Part shown: positions 24,033-33,898 of the stretch, piece after piece
How positions within the stretch are numbered: position 1 is the stretch's first letter
How the letters are laid out: each line of letters starts with the position of its first letter
Assembly (NCBI GenBank): GCA_016712375.1
Contig: JADJRE010000006.1
Location: 147,432-211,431, forward strand
From: Rhodospirillales bacterium
Lineage (GTDB): Bacteria; Pseudomonadota; Alphaproteobacteria; Rhodospirillales; Defluviicoccaceae
Direction of reading: 5' to 3'
Length of the DNA stretch: 64,000 nt
Notes under the pieces: generated by a model
What the model was told of the DNA's origin: nothing
The model's database searches: none
The model's input: the letters and a program-made list of their open reading frames with translations, nothing else
Made by a program: the position numbers and the translations under genes

Positions 24033-24650
24033 TTACGAAAGATCTATCTCGGCGGGCGCAATCGTCGGCAGCCTGTCGTCGGCTGATCGCGATACACGCG
24101 GCAACTTTACCGACTCGGCGCGCCAGCCGCGATGAACAAGGCGGCCAGTGAACGGCGCCTTGCCGGTGAGTTTACCGGTCAGACGGTACTCGTCGGCCGC
24201 GTACGCCGCCCCGACAGTCACCGTCGAGCCTTCCTGTTCGTCGCGGACCGGGCGGATGCCGAAGTGCTCTTTCAGTACTGCTCGGCATCCCTCGTGTACG
24301 ACGCGCGCCGCAGCGCCGACCTGGGCATCGGCGTAAGGAGTGATTTCGTCCATCAGGAAATCGACGAGGCGGCCCTTTTCCTGCAGCAGAGCGAGGAAGC
24401 TCACGATTTCGGCCTCCGCCTGGTTCCTGGCAACGGGGAGGACCGCCGGCTTCACTGCCTCGGCCATCGCCGCTGTCGGTGCAGGCGCCGCTGTCGAACC
24501 GCGACCGGCAAGCACCGAGATCAACACCAGCGCGCCTGCCACCAGCGCAGCGATCGACAACTGCCAGCGGAACCCGGCAGCGTCGGGAATCAGCGTTAAC
24601 GTGATCAGCGCCATCAGGACGACGGCGGAAACGATGGCAAGAATTCTCAT
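24033..24650 (-). CDS. DUF2760 domain membrane protein
   Basis: A 205-residue protein with two N-terminal membrane helices (residues about 3-22 and 30-48) and a soluble domain of the DUF2760 family (EIVSFLALLQEKGRLVDFLM, HEGCRAVLKEHFGIRPV, GRLVHRGWRAESVKLP). DUF2760 genes are typically found just upstream of paired Hsp70 genes, as here. The function is unknown, but the fixed neighbourhood suggests it anchors or recruits the Hsp70 pair at the membrane (inference). It is first in the operon. Confidence 0.86.
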   Translation of the reverse strand: MRILAIVSAVVLMALITLTLIPDAAGFRWQLSIAALVAGALVLISVLAGRGSTAAPAPTAAMAEAVKPAVLPVARNQAEAEIVSFLALLQEKGRLVDFLMDEITPYADAQVGAAARVVHEGCRAVLKEHFGIRPVRDEQEGSTVTVGAAYAADEYRLTGKLTGKAPFTGRLVHRGWRAESVKLPRVSRSADDRLPTIAPAEIDLS

Positions 24651-24916
24651 GCCTGCAGATCTCTTTGAAACAAGTGACCTCTCCGCCAGCAGCGCCCGAT
24701 TGCATCACGACTTCGTTTGATTGCTCGTTCCGGGGAGGCCACCACGAAAACGACGCATCGGCGCGCTATTTCGCCTCGGCGTCCCCTGCGTTGCGATGAG
24801 CAGGCCGGATCATACTGGACGATGGTCGCGAATGCCAAGTCGCCACGCGCAACAGTTCGTGCGCCACCATCGAACTTATGGCAGCTCCAACCCAGGCAGT
24901 TCCTATTTGAACCTTG

Positions 24917-25795
24917 TTAGCGCGCACGATCGATCGCCGCCGCCTTGGGCGCTTGCGGCAACATCGGTTCCTGGCGCGCGAGTTCGGCGTTGACCGACGC
25001 GACGCTCGCGGCGACCGCGGCCTGTGCCCGCCGGGCCAACTCCTTTCGTCCGAGGCCCGTCGTAGCGATCGGCTCGAGAAAGCGGACTTCGACCTCGGCC
25101 CCCTGCAAGCTAAGCATCCGCCACAGGTGCGGAAACATCGTCGCCGCGCCATACCAGCAATAGAGCTCACGCCGCCAGCCGGTCAGCGGCTCCCCATCCA
25201 GCGTTCTCGCATAGGTGATCGACAACGGCTGCACCCGCAGGTCGACTCCTGGTGCCGACTTCTCGGCGATGCCGAACAGTGACGACTTGAACGGCGCCAC
25301 CGCCGCGCCATCGGTGCTGGTACCCTCGGCGAACAGCATTAGGTTTTCGCCGCGGCCGAGACGGGCGAGGAGCTCCGCACCTTGCGCTTTTGCCTCGGCA
25401 CCGACCCGCTGGATGAAGACGGTGCGGGTCAATCGCGCCGCCTGACCGAACAGCGGCCAGCGGGCGACCTCGCTCTTGGCAACGAAGGTAGCGTCAGCTT
25501 CCCGTGCCACCACCGGGATGTCGAGATACGAGCAGTGGTTGGAGACGAACAGCGTCGGGCCTTGATTGCGCGGAACGCCACTGACCCGAAGCCGCAAGCC
25601 CGCGGTTTGGCACAACGTCCGGCACCAGGTTGCCTGCAACGGTCGCCGCCAACGGCGCGCCGGTCCGATGCTGACGGCGTAGGCCGACATCAGCACGAGG
25701 TTAATCACCACCATCAGGATCAAGCGCCAGGCGGCCCTGAGCCGCGACGTACGTATGCCGCTCACAGCGAAATTGGAGGGCACGACCGGGGGCAC
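24917..25795 (-). CDS. olsA: 1-acyl-glycerol-3-phosphate-type acyltransferase (OlsA-like)
   Basis: A 292-residue PlsC-family acyltransferase with an N-terminal membrane segment (residues about 22-42). The catalytic motif is NHCSYLD (H-x4-D), followed by the FIQRVG and FAEGTSTDG substrate-binding motifs. Because it directly follows olsB, it is read as OlsA, which adds the second acyl chain to lyso-ornithine lipid. General PlsC activity (phosphatidic acid synthesis) is the alternative and some OlsA proteins do both. Confidence 0.82.
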   Translation of the reverse strand: MPPVVPSNFAVSGIRTSRLRAAWRLILMVVINLVLMSAYAVSIGPARRWRRPLQATWCRTLCQTAGLRLRVSGVPRNQGPTLFVSNHCSYLDIPVVAREADATFVAKSEVARWPLFGQAARLTRTVFIQRVGAEAKAQGAELLARLGRGENLMLFAEGTSTDGAAVAPFKSSLFGIAEKSAPGVDLRVQPLSITYARTLDGEPLTGWRRELYCWYGAATMFPHLWRMLSLQGAEVEVRFLEPIATTGLGRKELARRAQAAVAASVASVNAELARQEPMLPQAPKAAAIDRAR

Positions 25796-25797
25796 GC

Positions 25798-26589
25798 TCA
25801 GAGACTGTCCACGGCGCCCGCCGATCGTCGATAGCGCTTGTCGTACTTGTCAGAGAGCTGATCGGTCTTGACGATCACGCATACGTCGGTGGTGTTGAAC
25901 TGGTGGTCGACCACCGCGCCGTCGCCGAAAAATCCGCCGACGCGGAGGTAGCCTTTGATCAGCGGTGGCAGTTCGGCGAGTACCGCATGCGCATCGAAAT
26001 CCGACGGCGGCAGAATGCCCATCGGTACATAATGATGGGCCAGCGCCCGCGGCCGCAGCGCCGGCGGCGCAAGGTGGTAATGATAGAGGTAGGAGAGCTG
26101 GGTGCCCATCTGCGCCGGCTCGGTTCCCGGAAAGCTGGCGCAGCCGAACATCAGTTCCAGGTCATGGACACGCACATACTCGGCGAGGCCGCGCCACAGC
26201 ATCTGCATGACCGCACCGCTGCGGTAGCCGCTATCGACGCAGGAGCGGCCGAGTTCGACAATTTCACCCTCCCAACGCAGCAGCGGCGCGAGATCGTACT
26301 CCTGTTCGGAGTAGAAGCCGCCATGCTGCAAGGCTATGGAACGGCGGAGCAGCCGGTAGGTGCCCACGACGCCCGGCGCACCGTTTGTACGGTCGGCGTC
26401 AATCACCAGCAGATGGTCGCAGATGCCGTCGAAAGCATCGAAGTCGCGCTTGCGGGCCCGCATTTCGGGTGACGGGCTGGCTTTCATCTCCTCATAAAAG
26501 ACGCGGTAACGCAGGGCCTGAGAGGCATCGATTTCGGCCGGCGTCTCCGCCAGGCGAACCCGAAAGTTGTTAAACGCGAGCGTCTCCAC
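25798..26589 (-). CDS. olsB: L-ornithine N-alpha-acyltransferase
   Basis: A 263-residue GNAT-fold enzyme that transfers a 3-hydroxyacyl group from acyl carrier protein to ornithine, the first step of ornithine lipid synthesis. Family signatures ALRYRVFYEEM, CDHLLVIDAD, GEIVELGRSCVDSGYRSG and FGCASFPG are visible. It ends two bases before the start of olsA. Ornithine lipids are phosphorus-free membrane lipids often made when phosphate is scarce. The pair lies directly downstream of ftsZ on the same strand with about 240 bases between. Confidence 0.88.
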   Translation of the reverse strand: METLAFNNFRVRLAETPAEIDASQALRYRVFYEEMKASPSPEMRARKRDFDAFDGICDHLLVIDADRTNGAPGVVGTYRLLRRSIALQHGGFYSEQEYDLAPLLRWEGEIVELGRSCVDSGYRSGAVMQMLWRGLAEYVRVHDLELMFGCASFPGTEPAQMGTQLSYLYHYHLAPPALRPRALAHHYVPMGILPPSDFDAHAVLAELPPLIKGYLRVGGFFGDGAVVDHQFNTTDVCVIVKTDQLSDKYDKRYRRSAGAVDSL

Positions 26590-26829
26590 TGTTTGCTGGT
26601 ACTCCGCGCCGCCGCTGGTGCGCGGGTGGCGCGCGGCGGTCGTTGTTTGTCCGGCAAATCAGCCGGCAGGATCCTGTATGGCAAACCCCCGGACGCATCA
26701 AGCAAAAACCCCGCCTGCCGCTACGCCCTCCAAGGTATGTTAGCCGGGTGAAAGCCAGCGAAGGAGAACGGGTGCCGTGCGGTTTCGGCACCCGCTCCCC
26801 CTGGGAGGCTCGCCGGTTGTTCGCTGCGG

Positions 26830-28375
26830 TCAGTTGGCCTGACGGCGCAGGAAGGCCGGAATGTCCAGCAGGTCGTCTTCGGCCGTGCTCTGCGACGATG
26901 GCAACCGCTCCTCGGCGGCGACACCGCCGAGCCGTGGTGCCGGCGCCTCGGTCTCGATCGGCTCCGGCTTGCTCGGCCGCGACGGCGAGCCGCCGATCAC
27001 CCGGGCAAACAGATTGGCCATGACGCCGCGCTGCGTTTCGGCTTCCGCACGGCCGCCATTCAGGCCACCGGCGTGGGTCGCGACGTCGCCGCCGGACCGA
27101 ACGTCGGCGCGGCCGAGCATCGCTGGCGGCACGAACCCGCCACCCGCCATCGGCTGGGCCACGCCATCGGCGCCGGCATAGAACACCGGCTCGCGCCCTC
27201 CGGCCTCGGCCACCGCGCGGCCTTCGTGGTGAACGTGATGGGCGCGATCCGAGCCTTGCGCTACGACCGCCTGCTCCAACCCGTGCGTCTCGGCGGCAAT
27301 GCCTTCGCGGGTCCGCGCCACGTGCGTCTGCCGGGCCTCGCTGAGGCTGCGGACGACCCCGGCGTCTTTGTCGTTGCCGGCACCGGCTTGGACGCGCTGG
27401 TCGCGATGTCCATGCCCGTTGCCACCACCGACACCGGATGCGTCCTTCGAGCGTGTCGTCGAAGGTGGAGCCGAAGATGATGAAGGCGTCCGGATCGACC
27501 TCGGAACGGATCCGGTTGGCGGCTTCGTCGACCTCGAACAGCGTCATGTCGAGCGAGCCGGTGATGTTGATCAGCACGCCGCGGGCGCCCTTCATCGAAA
27601 CGTCGTCGAGCAGCGGATTGGAGATCGCCGCTTCGGCCGCGTCGAGCGCGCGACGGTCGCCGGTGGCCTCGCCGGTGCCCATCATCGCCTTGCCCATCTC
27701 GCTCATCACCGCGCGGATGTCGGCGAAGTCGAGGTTGATCAGGCCCGGCATCACCATCAGGTCGGTGACGCCGCGCACGCCGGAGTACAGCACGTCGTCG
27801 GCCATCTTGAAGGCGTCGGCGAAGGTGGTGCGCTCGTTGGCGATGCGGAACAGGTTCTGGTTGGGGATGATGATCAGCGTATCGACGAACTGCTCCAGCT
27901 CCTCGATACCCTGATCGGCGATGCGCATCCTGTGCTGGCCCTCGAAGTGGAAGGGCTTGGTGACGACGCCGACGGTCAGGATCCCCTGCTCGCGGGCGGC
28001 GCGCGCGATTACCGGCGCGGCGCCGGTGCCGGTGCCACCACCCATGCCGGCGGCAATGAACACCATGTTCGAGCCGCGGATTTCCTGGATGATGTCCTCC
28101 AGCGCTTCCTCGGCGGCGATCCGGCCGATGTCCGGCCGGGAGCCCGCGCCGAGACCCTGGGTCACCGTGACGCCGAGCTGGATGCGCCGCTCGCAGCTCG
28201 ATTGCGCCAGCGACTGCGCGTCGGTGTTGGCGACGATGAACTCGACGCCCTCCAGGTGGGCGCGGATCATGTTGTTAACGGCGTTGCCGCCGGCACCGCC
28301 ACAGCCGATGACGCTGATGCGCGGCCGAAGCTCCGGCGTATGGTGGGCGATGGGTACGCTGAGATTGATTGACAT
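26830..28375 (-). CDS. ftsZ: Cell division protein FtsZ (two frame breaks)
   Basis: The tubulin-like GTPase that forms the division ring. Residues 1 to about 320 are perfect FtsZ, with CGGAGGNAVNNM and the tubulin signature GMGGGTGTGAAPVIA. One base is then missing at 27434-27435 (restoring GRIRVSVVATGMD) and another near 27404-27406. After both repairs the protein is 515 residues, with a long variable linker and the C-terminal FtsA-binding peptide DDLLDIPAFLRRQAN. The ATG at 28375 is preceded by GGAGG; an upstream in-frame start at 28411 has no such site. As FtsZ is essential, these breaks are almost surely sequencing errors. Confidence 0.96.
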
Positions 28376-28438
28376 GACGAGCCTCCGTTCGTGCTTAGGT
28401 TGACCGCTCACTCGGGTTGACCGCTTTTTTGCAACCCC

Positions 28439-29713
28439 TCAGAAATTCTCCCGCAGCCACTGGCCGAAGCGGCCGAAGCGACCATGTGCCGTGGTCGTCG
28501 GCCGGTACACCGGCTCGACGCCGTCCTGCGGCCGCTTTGCCGCGAACCCCAAAAGACCGGCGACGGTGGCGAAGGCCGGACCGGCGACGGCGTCCGGTAG
28601 GCCATCGATGCCGCGCGGCCGGCCGATGCGCACCTGCTTGTCCAGGACGTGACCGGCCAGTTCTGCCGCACCGGGAAGCTGCGCCGCCCCGCCGGTCAGC
28701 ACGACGCGCCGCCCGGCAACCCGGTCATAGCCGGCGTCCTGCAGGCGGGCGCGCACCATCTCGAAAATCTCCTCCATGCGCGGCCGGATGATGCCGACCA
28801 GCATCGAGCGCGGCACGATGACGCCTTCCGAAGCGCCGTCGTCGGCAATCGGCGGCACCTCGATCATCTGCCGGGAGTCCGAGGGTGACGGCTGACAGCT
28901 GCCGTAGAGCGTTTTGATCCGCTCTGCCTGCGCCATCGGCGTCGACAGTCCGCGCGCCAGGTCGCGGGTGACGTGCAGGCCGCCGAGCGGGATGCTGTCG
29001 GTGTAGATCAGCTCGGAGTCGAAGAACACCGCCACCGAGGTGGTGCCGCCGCCCATGTCGATCAGCGTGATGCCGAGCTGTGTCTCGTCCTCGACCAGGC
29101 AGCCGAGCGCTGCGGCATAAGGGGACACCACTTTACCTTCGACTTCGAGGTGGCAGCGGGTGACGCAGGTGGCAACGTTGCGCACCGCACCGGCGGTAGC
29201 GGTGATCAGGTGCAGGTTGACGCCAAGACGCTGGCCAAACATGCCGCGCGGGTCCCGCACGCCGCGGCAGCCGTCGACGGAATAGCCGACCGGAATGACG
29301 TGGACGATGTCGTGCTCGGCCGGTATGGCGTCGGCGAAGCCGGACGGGTCGAGAATGCGGCGCAGGTCGGCGTCGCCGATCTCGTGTCCGGCCACCGACA
29401 CTTCATAGGCGACCAGTCGCGAACGCGGCGCGCCGGTCGAGACGTTGACGACGACGCCGCGGATATTCTCTCCAGCCATCCGCTCCGCCGCCTCGACACA
29501 TGTTCGGATCGTCGCCTCGGCTGCATCGAGGTCGATCAGCGCGCCGCTGCGAACGCCGCGCGACGCGTGGTGGCCGATGCCAACCACACGAAATGCCTCG
29601 CCACTCTCCGCGGGCCTCGCAATCAGGCAGCAGACTTTCGTGGTGCCGATGTCGAGAGCCGCGATCAATCCGTTGCGCACCTTCACCTGAGCCGCCGCCT
29701 TGTGTCGCTTCAC
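28439..29713 (-). CDS. ftsA: Cell division protein FtsA
   Basis: A 424-residue actin-like ATPase that ties FtsZ filaments to the inner membrane. ALDIGTTKVCCLIA (phosphate 1), TLIDMGGGTTSVAVF (phosphate 2) and VVLTGGAAQLPGAAEL (adenosine) are present. The C-terminus (RFGRFGQWLRENF) is the amphipathic membrane-targeting helix. It lies between ftsQ and ftsZ, the usual dcw order. Confidence 0.97.
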   Translation of the reverse strand: MKRHKAAAQVKVRNGLIAALDIGTTKVCCLIARPAESGEAFRVVGIGHHASRGVRSGALIDLDAAEATIRTCVEAAERMAGENIRGVVVNVSTGAPRSRLVAYEVSVAGHEIGDADLRRILDPSGFADAIPAEHDIVHVIPVGYSVDGCRGVRDPRGMFGQRLGVNLHLITATAGAVRNVATCVTRCHLEVEGKVVSPYAAALGCLVEDETQLGITLIDMGGGTTSVAVFFDSELIYTDSIPLGGLHVTRDLARGLSTPMAQAERIKTLYGSCQPSPSDSRQMIEVPPIADDGASEGVIVPRSMLVGIIRPRMEEIFEMVRARLQDAGYDRVAGRRVVLTGGAAQLPGAAELAGHVLDKQVRIGRPRGIDGLPDAVAGPAFATVAGLLGFAAKRPQDGVEPVYRPTTTAHGRFGRFGQWLRENF

Positions 29714-29791
29714 GTCTGCATCCCCGTCGCCCGCATCCCGCGCGATCGCCGCGATCGCATCGTCGCCGCCCGGTCTGAACCGCCGGGTGTT

Positions 29792-30628
29792 TTACGCATC
29801 ATTGCCGTCCTCGTTCGGCAGCGCCGCCGGCCGCACCACCAGTCGGTCGTCAAACCGCAGATCGAGGACCCGGACGGCCTTGTCCAGCAACCGGTGCTTG
29901 CGCTGGTAATCGCCGAGACGTTGCCAGGCGCGTTCCGGGTCCTGTTCCGGCAGCTTGATGTCGATGCCGTCGCTCAGGTGCAGGTTCCATCTCCGGCCGC
30001 CGACCCTGACCGCTGCCTTGACGCGCGCCATCAGGTCCGGCTCGCTCGCCAGCATGCGCACCAGTGCCGTGGCATTGGCCGGCGCGTCCTCACCGACCAC
30101 CACCATCAGCTGGCTGAAGGGCCCCACGTCATCGCGCAGGATGACCTGGCCCTGCTCGTCGATGAGCGCGAACTTCTTGTCCTGCTGCCACAGCGCCAAC
30201 GGCCGCCGTTCAACGATCTCCACCACCAGCGTGTCCGGCAGCACCCTGCGGACCGAGGCGTGGCGCACCCATGGCAGCGCCTGCACCCGCTGCCGCGCCG
30301 CTTCCAGATCGACGGCCAGAATCGGCACGCCGCGTTTCACTGCCAACGCATCGAGCAGGGTTGCCTTCGGTGTCTGCCCGCGGCCAACGACAAAGACCTC
30401 GCGGACGACGAAACCCATCCGCGCTGATGCGCCGACCATCGCGTCGAGGCTGTCGGCTGCGGCGCGCTGGGGAATCCCGGCGCTCCAGGCGAGCCAGGCG
30501 CTACCGGCCAGCGCCGCCACGAATATCGCCGCCCAAACGGTGATGGCCCGGCGCGAGCGCCACAGCGGGACGACGCGCGGCCGCGGCTGGCCTTTATTGC
30601 CGCGAGAGCGGACTCGCGAGGCCATCAT
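29792..30628 (-). CDS. ftsQ: Cell division protein FtsQ
   Basis: A 278-residue bitopic division protein: a basic cytoplasmic tail (residues 1-30), one membrane helix (about 31-50), a POTRA domain (about 70-140, with REVFVVGRGQTPKATLLDAL) and the FtsQ beta domain. It belongs to the FtsQLB complex. The start is the ATG at 30628, overlapping the TGA of ddl in an ATGA, which argues against the longer frame beginning at 30658. Confidence 0.94.
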   Translation of the reverse strand: MMASRVRSRGNKGQPRPRVVPLWRSRRAITVWAAIFVAALAGSAWLAWSAGIPQRAAADSLDAMVGASARMGFVVREVFVVGRGQTPKATLLDALAVKRGVPILAVDLEAARQRVQALPWVRHASVRRVLPDTLVVEIVERRPLALWQQDKKFALIDEQGQVILRDDVGPFSQLMVVVGEDAPANATALVRMLASEPDLMARVKAAVRVGGRRWNLHLSDGIDIKLPEQDPERAWQRLGDYQRKHRLLDKAVRVLDLRFDDRLVVRPAALPNEDGNDA

Positions 30629-31527
30629 CCGTCGCACTCCGCGTGCTCGACCATCCATGCCACCAGCTCGGCAAACGAGATCCCGAGCGATGCCGCCTGC
30701 TCTGGTACGAGCGAGGTCGGAGTCATCCCCGGCTGGGTGTTGACCTCCAGCATGTACAGCCGCTCGCCGTCCCAGCGCAGATCGGCACGGGAGACGCCGC
30801 GGCAGCCGAGCGAACGGTGCGCGAGCAGCGCCAGGCGCAGCGACTCCGCGTAGACGCCAGGATCGACCTGTGCCGGCACGACGTGGCGCGAGCCGCCAGG
30901 CGCATACTTGGCGTCGTAGTCGTAGAAACCGCGGTCGGTGGTGATCTCGGTCACCGCCAGCGGCCGGTCACCCATCACCGCGACGGTGAACTCGCGGCCG
31001 GGTATGAAGCGCTCGACCATCACCTGCTCGCCGAACGACCAACCATCGTCGAGCGCACCAAGGTTGGCGCCGTTGCGGACGATGCGCACACCGACGCTTG
31101 AGCCCTCGTTCATCGGCTTGACGACATAGGGCCGCGGCATTGGATCACTTGATGCCAACTGGTGACGGGTGACGACGACATGCTCGGCAACGGGGATGCC
31201 GGCGCGTTCGAATACCAGCTTCGCCTGCGGCTTGTTCATGGCGATCGCCGAGGCAAGCAGGCCGGAGTGGGTGTAGGGAATGGCCAGGATGTCGAGCAAG
31301 CCTTGGATCGTGCCATCCTCTCCCCACCGCCCATGCAGCGCGTTGAAGACGACGTCGGGTCTTGGCGTCAGTCGGTCGAGCAGGTCGCGCGGGTCGCGAG
31401 CGAGGTCGATCGGATGGGCGTCGTAGCCGGCCTGGCGCAGCCCCTCGGTAACAGCGGCGCCGCTGACCAGCGACACTTCCCGCTCTGAGGACCAGCCGCC
31501 CATCAGCACCGCGACGCGTTTGCTCAT
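30625..31527 (-). CDS. ddl: D-alanine--D-alanine ligase
   Basis: This 300-residue ATP-grasp enzyme joins two D-alanines for the peptidoglycan stem. MGGWSSEREVSLVSG (N-terminal signature), VKPMNEGSSVGVRI (ATP-binding) and MLEVNTQPGMTPTSLVPEQA (metal and substrate) are all present. The start at 31527 (MSKRVAVL) overlaps the murB stop as ATGA; the longer open frame begins 25 residues earlier inside murB and is not used. Confidence 0.96.
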   Translation of the reverse strand: MSKRVAVLMGGWSSEREVSLVSGAAVTEGLRQAGYDAHPIDLARDPRDLLDRLTPRPDVVFNALHGRWGEDGTIQGLLDILAIPYTHSGLLASAIAMNKPQAKLVFERAGIPVAEHVVVTRHQLASSDPMPRPYVVKPMNEGSSVGVRIVRNGANLGALDDGWSFGEQVMVERFIPGREFTVAVMGDRPLAVTEITTDRGFYDYDAKYAPGGSRHVVPAQVDPGVYAESLRLALLAHRSLGCRGVSRADLRWDGERLYMLEVNTQPGMTPTSLVPEQAASLGISFAELVAWMVEHAECDG

Positions 31528-32471
31528 CGCACGATCTCCCGTGGACCGCGCTCCGCCGCAACGCCGATGCGGCGGATTTCCCATTCGAGGGTAACGCCGC
31601 ACGCCGCCAGCACCCGGCGGCGTACCTCCTCGCCGAGCGTTTCCAGGTCGGCGGCGGTGGCGGTGCCGGTGTTGATCAGGAAATTGCAGTGCTGCGTGGA
31701 TACCTGAGCACCACCGATGGCAAGGCCCCGGCAGCCAGCTTGCTCGATCAGCTCCCAGGCCTTGCCATCGGACGGGTTGGCGAAGGTCGAGCCACCGGTT
31801 CGCGATCGCACCGGCTGCGTGCTCTCGCGCGCGCTGCGTATCTCGTCCATCCGCCCCCTGATCAGCGCCGCATCGCCAACCTCAGCGCGCAACGTCGCGG
31901 AAGTGAAAATAAAGTCGTCCGGCAGGCCGCAGCGGCGGTAGGCAAAGCGCATCTCGGCGGACGAGAGGTCGTGCCTCTCTCCCCGCGGATCGACCGCCTG
32001 GGCAGAGACCAGGACGTCCTTTATCTCGCTGCCATAGGCGCCTGCGTTCATTCGCAGCGCCCCGCCCATGGTACCGGGAATGCCGGAGAGGAATTCCAGG
32101 CCGGCGAGGCCGGCGTCTTGCGCTGTCCGGGCGACGGTGGCGTCGAGCGCGCCAGCACCGGCCGTGATCGTCGCGCCGTTAGCAGTGACGGCGGCAAAGC
32201 CGTGTCCGAGTCGCACGACGACGCCCGGCACGCCGCCGTCACGAACGAGAAGGTTCGATCCGACGCCGAGCATGGTGACCGGCACGTCGGCCGGCTTGCC
32301 CCGGAGAAACGTCGCCAGGTCGTCGGCATCAGCGGGGCGGAACATCACTTCCGCAGGACCACCGACGCGGAACCAGGTGATCGGCGCCAGTGGCACGGCC
32401 TCAGTGTAGCGGCCACGCACCATGGGCAGCCGCTCGATCAACCTTTCGGGCAGGAGGTGTGCCGGCATCAT
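31524..32471 (-). CDS. murB: UDP-N-acetylenolpyruvoylglucosamine reductase
   Basis: A 315-residue FAD enzyme that reduces UDP-GlcNAc-enolpyruvate to UDP-MurNAc. TWFRVGGPAEVMFRP, LGVGSNLLVRDGG, SGIPGTMGGALRMNAGAYG and the catalytic region RTGGSTFANP are visible; the lack of a Tyr loop fits type II MurB. It begins with ATGATG overlapping the TGA of murC, then ends in an ATGA overlap with ddl. Confidence 0.96.
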   Translation of the reverse strand: MMPAHLLPERLIERLPMVRGRYTEAVPLAPITWFRVGGPAEVMFRPADADDLATFLRGKPADVPVTMLGVGSNLLVRDGGVPGVVVRLGHGFAAVTANGATITAGAGALDATVARTAQDAGLAGLEFLSGIPGTMGGALRMNAGAYGSEIKDVLVSAQAVDPRGERHDLSSAEMRFAYRRCGLPDDFIFTSATLRAEVGDAALIRGRMDEIRSARESTQPVRSRTGGSTFANPSDGKAWELIEQAGCRGLAIGGAQVSTQHCNFLINTGTATAADLETLGEEVRRRVLAACGVTLEWEIRRIGVAAERGPREIVR

Positions 32472-33898
32472 GCCGCCGCCCCCGTGCAGCGTCGGCGCCA
32501 TTCGGCGATTTCGCCCGGCAGCGCGTGCGCCCACTGCGTGATGTTGCCGGCACCAAGGCAGACGACGAGGTCGCCGGGGTTTGCTAGCTCGGACACCGTC
32601 TGCGCCAGCGTGTCCCGATCAGCGAGCGGAATCACCTGCCGGTGGCCGCGCGCCCGGAGCCCGTCGACCAGCGCATCCCGGCTGATTCCCTCGATCGGAT
32701 CCTCGCCGGCGGCGTAGATGTCGGCGACGATTACCGCATCGGCGTCGTTGAAGCACGAGCAGAAGCCATCGAACAGGCTGGCCAGCCGGCTGTACCGGTG
32801 CGGCTGGACGACGGCGATCACCTGGCCGTGCCCTACCGTTCGGGCCGCCGCCAGCACCGCGGCAATCTCCACCGGATGATGGCCGTAATCGTCGATCACG
32901 GTAACCCCGTCGACTTCGCCGCAGCGGGTGAAGCGGCGGTTCACCCCGCCGAAGCTGGCGAAGGCGCGGGCAACGACGGCATCGTCTATGCCGACGGCGC
33001 CGGCAACGGCAAGGGCGGCGAGAGCGTTCTGGACGTTGTGCCGGCCGAACATTGGCAGGAACATCTCGGACACGGTGCGGCTGGCGCCTGTCTTGCGGTC
33101 GCTGACGACGGCCGAGAACCACACGCCCTCACCGTTGGCGCGCACGTCGAGGCCGCGCACGTCGGCCTGTGGACTGAAGCCGTAGGTCACGACCCGGCGG
33201 TCGAGCAGACGCGGCAGGATCCCCTGCACCTCCGGATGATCGATGCACAGCGCGGCAACGCCATAGAACGGGATGTTGGCGGCGAAGGTGACGAATGCTT
33301 CGCGCAGCGCCTCGAACGTCCCGTAATGCTCCATATGCTCGGGATCGATGTTGGTGATGACCGCGATCGTCGCCGGCAGCTTGACCATCGTGCCGTCGGA
33401 CTCGTCCGCCTCGGCAACCATCCAGTCGCCCGAACCATGCCGGGCATTGGATCCCCACGCATTGATAATGCCGCCGTTAACCACTGTTGGATCCAGGCCG
33501 GCAGCGTCGAGGACCTGAGCTATCAGCGAAGTGATGGTCGTCTTGCCGTGCGTTCCGCCAACGGCGATCGACCACTTCAGACGCATCAGTTCGCCCAGCA
33601 TCTCGGCGCGGCGAACCACCGGGATGAGCAGCCGGCGCGCCGCCATCACCTCTGGGTTGTCCGCTTTGACCGCGGAGGAAATGACAATCACCTGAGCGTC
33701 GCCGAGGTTTCCCTCGGCGTGGCCGATCACCACCGGAATGCCTTGCGCCTGCAGGCGCCGGATGTTCGCCCCATCGGCGCGATCGCTGCCCTGCACCCGG
33801 TAGCCCAAGTTGTGCATCAGCTCAGCGATGCCGCTCATCCCGATGCCGCCGATGCCGACAAAGTGTATCGGCCCAATGTCCAGCGGGATGGTCTTCAT
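32468..33898 (-). CDS. murC: UDP-N-acetylmuramate--L-alanine ligase
   Basis: A 476-residue Mur ligase that adds L-alanine to UDP-MurNAc using ATP. The N-terminal UDP-binding loop is HFVGIGGIGMSGIAE and the P-loop is AVGGTHGKTTITSL; the ligase C-terminal domain has DDYGHHPVEIAAVL. The frame is intact. It is coupled by ATGA overlaps to murG upstream and murB downstream. Confidence 0.97.
   Translation of the reverse strand: MKTIPLDIGPIHFVGIGGIGMSGIAELMHNLGYRVQGSDRADGANIRRLQAQGIPVVIGHAEGNLGDAQVIVISSAVKADNPEVMAARRLLIPVVRRAEMLGELMRLKWSIAVGGTHGKTTITSLIAQVLDAAGLDPTVVNGGIINAWGSNARHGSGDWMVAEADESDGTMVKLPATIAVITNIDPEHMEHYGTFEALREAFVTFAANIPFYGVAALCIDHPEVQGILPRLLDRRVVTYGFSPQADVRGLDVRANGEGVWFSAVVSDRKTGASRTVSEMFLPMFGRHNVQNALAALAVAGAVGIDDAVVARAFASFGGVNRRFTRCGEVDGVTVIDDYGHHPVEIAAVLAAARTVGHGQVIAVVQPHRYSRLASLFDGFCSCFNDADAVIVADIYAAGEDPIEGISRDALVDGLRARGHRQVIPLADRDTLAQTVSELANPGDLVVCLGAGNITQWAHALPGEIAEWRRRCTGAAA

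Noticed and set aside
28973..30427. 484-codon plus-strand frame across ftsA and ftsQ
   Set aside because: Composition is His/Asp/Arg-rich noise and it is antisense to two certain genes.
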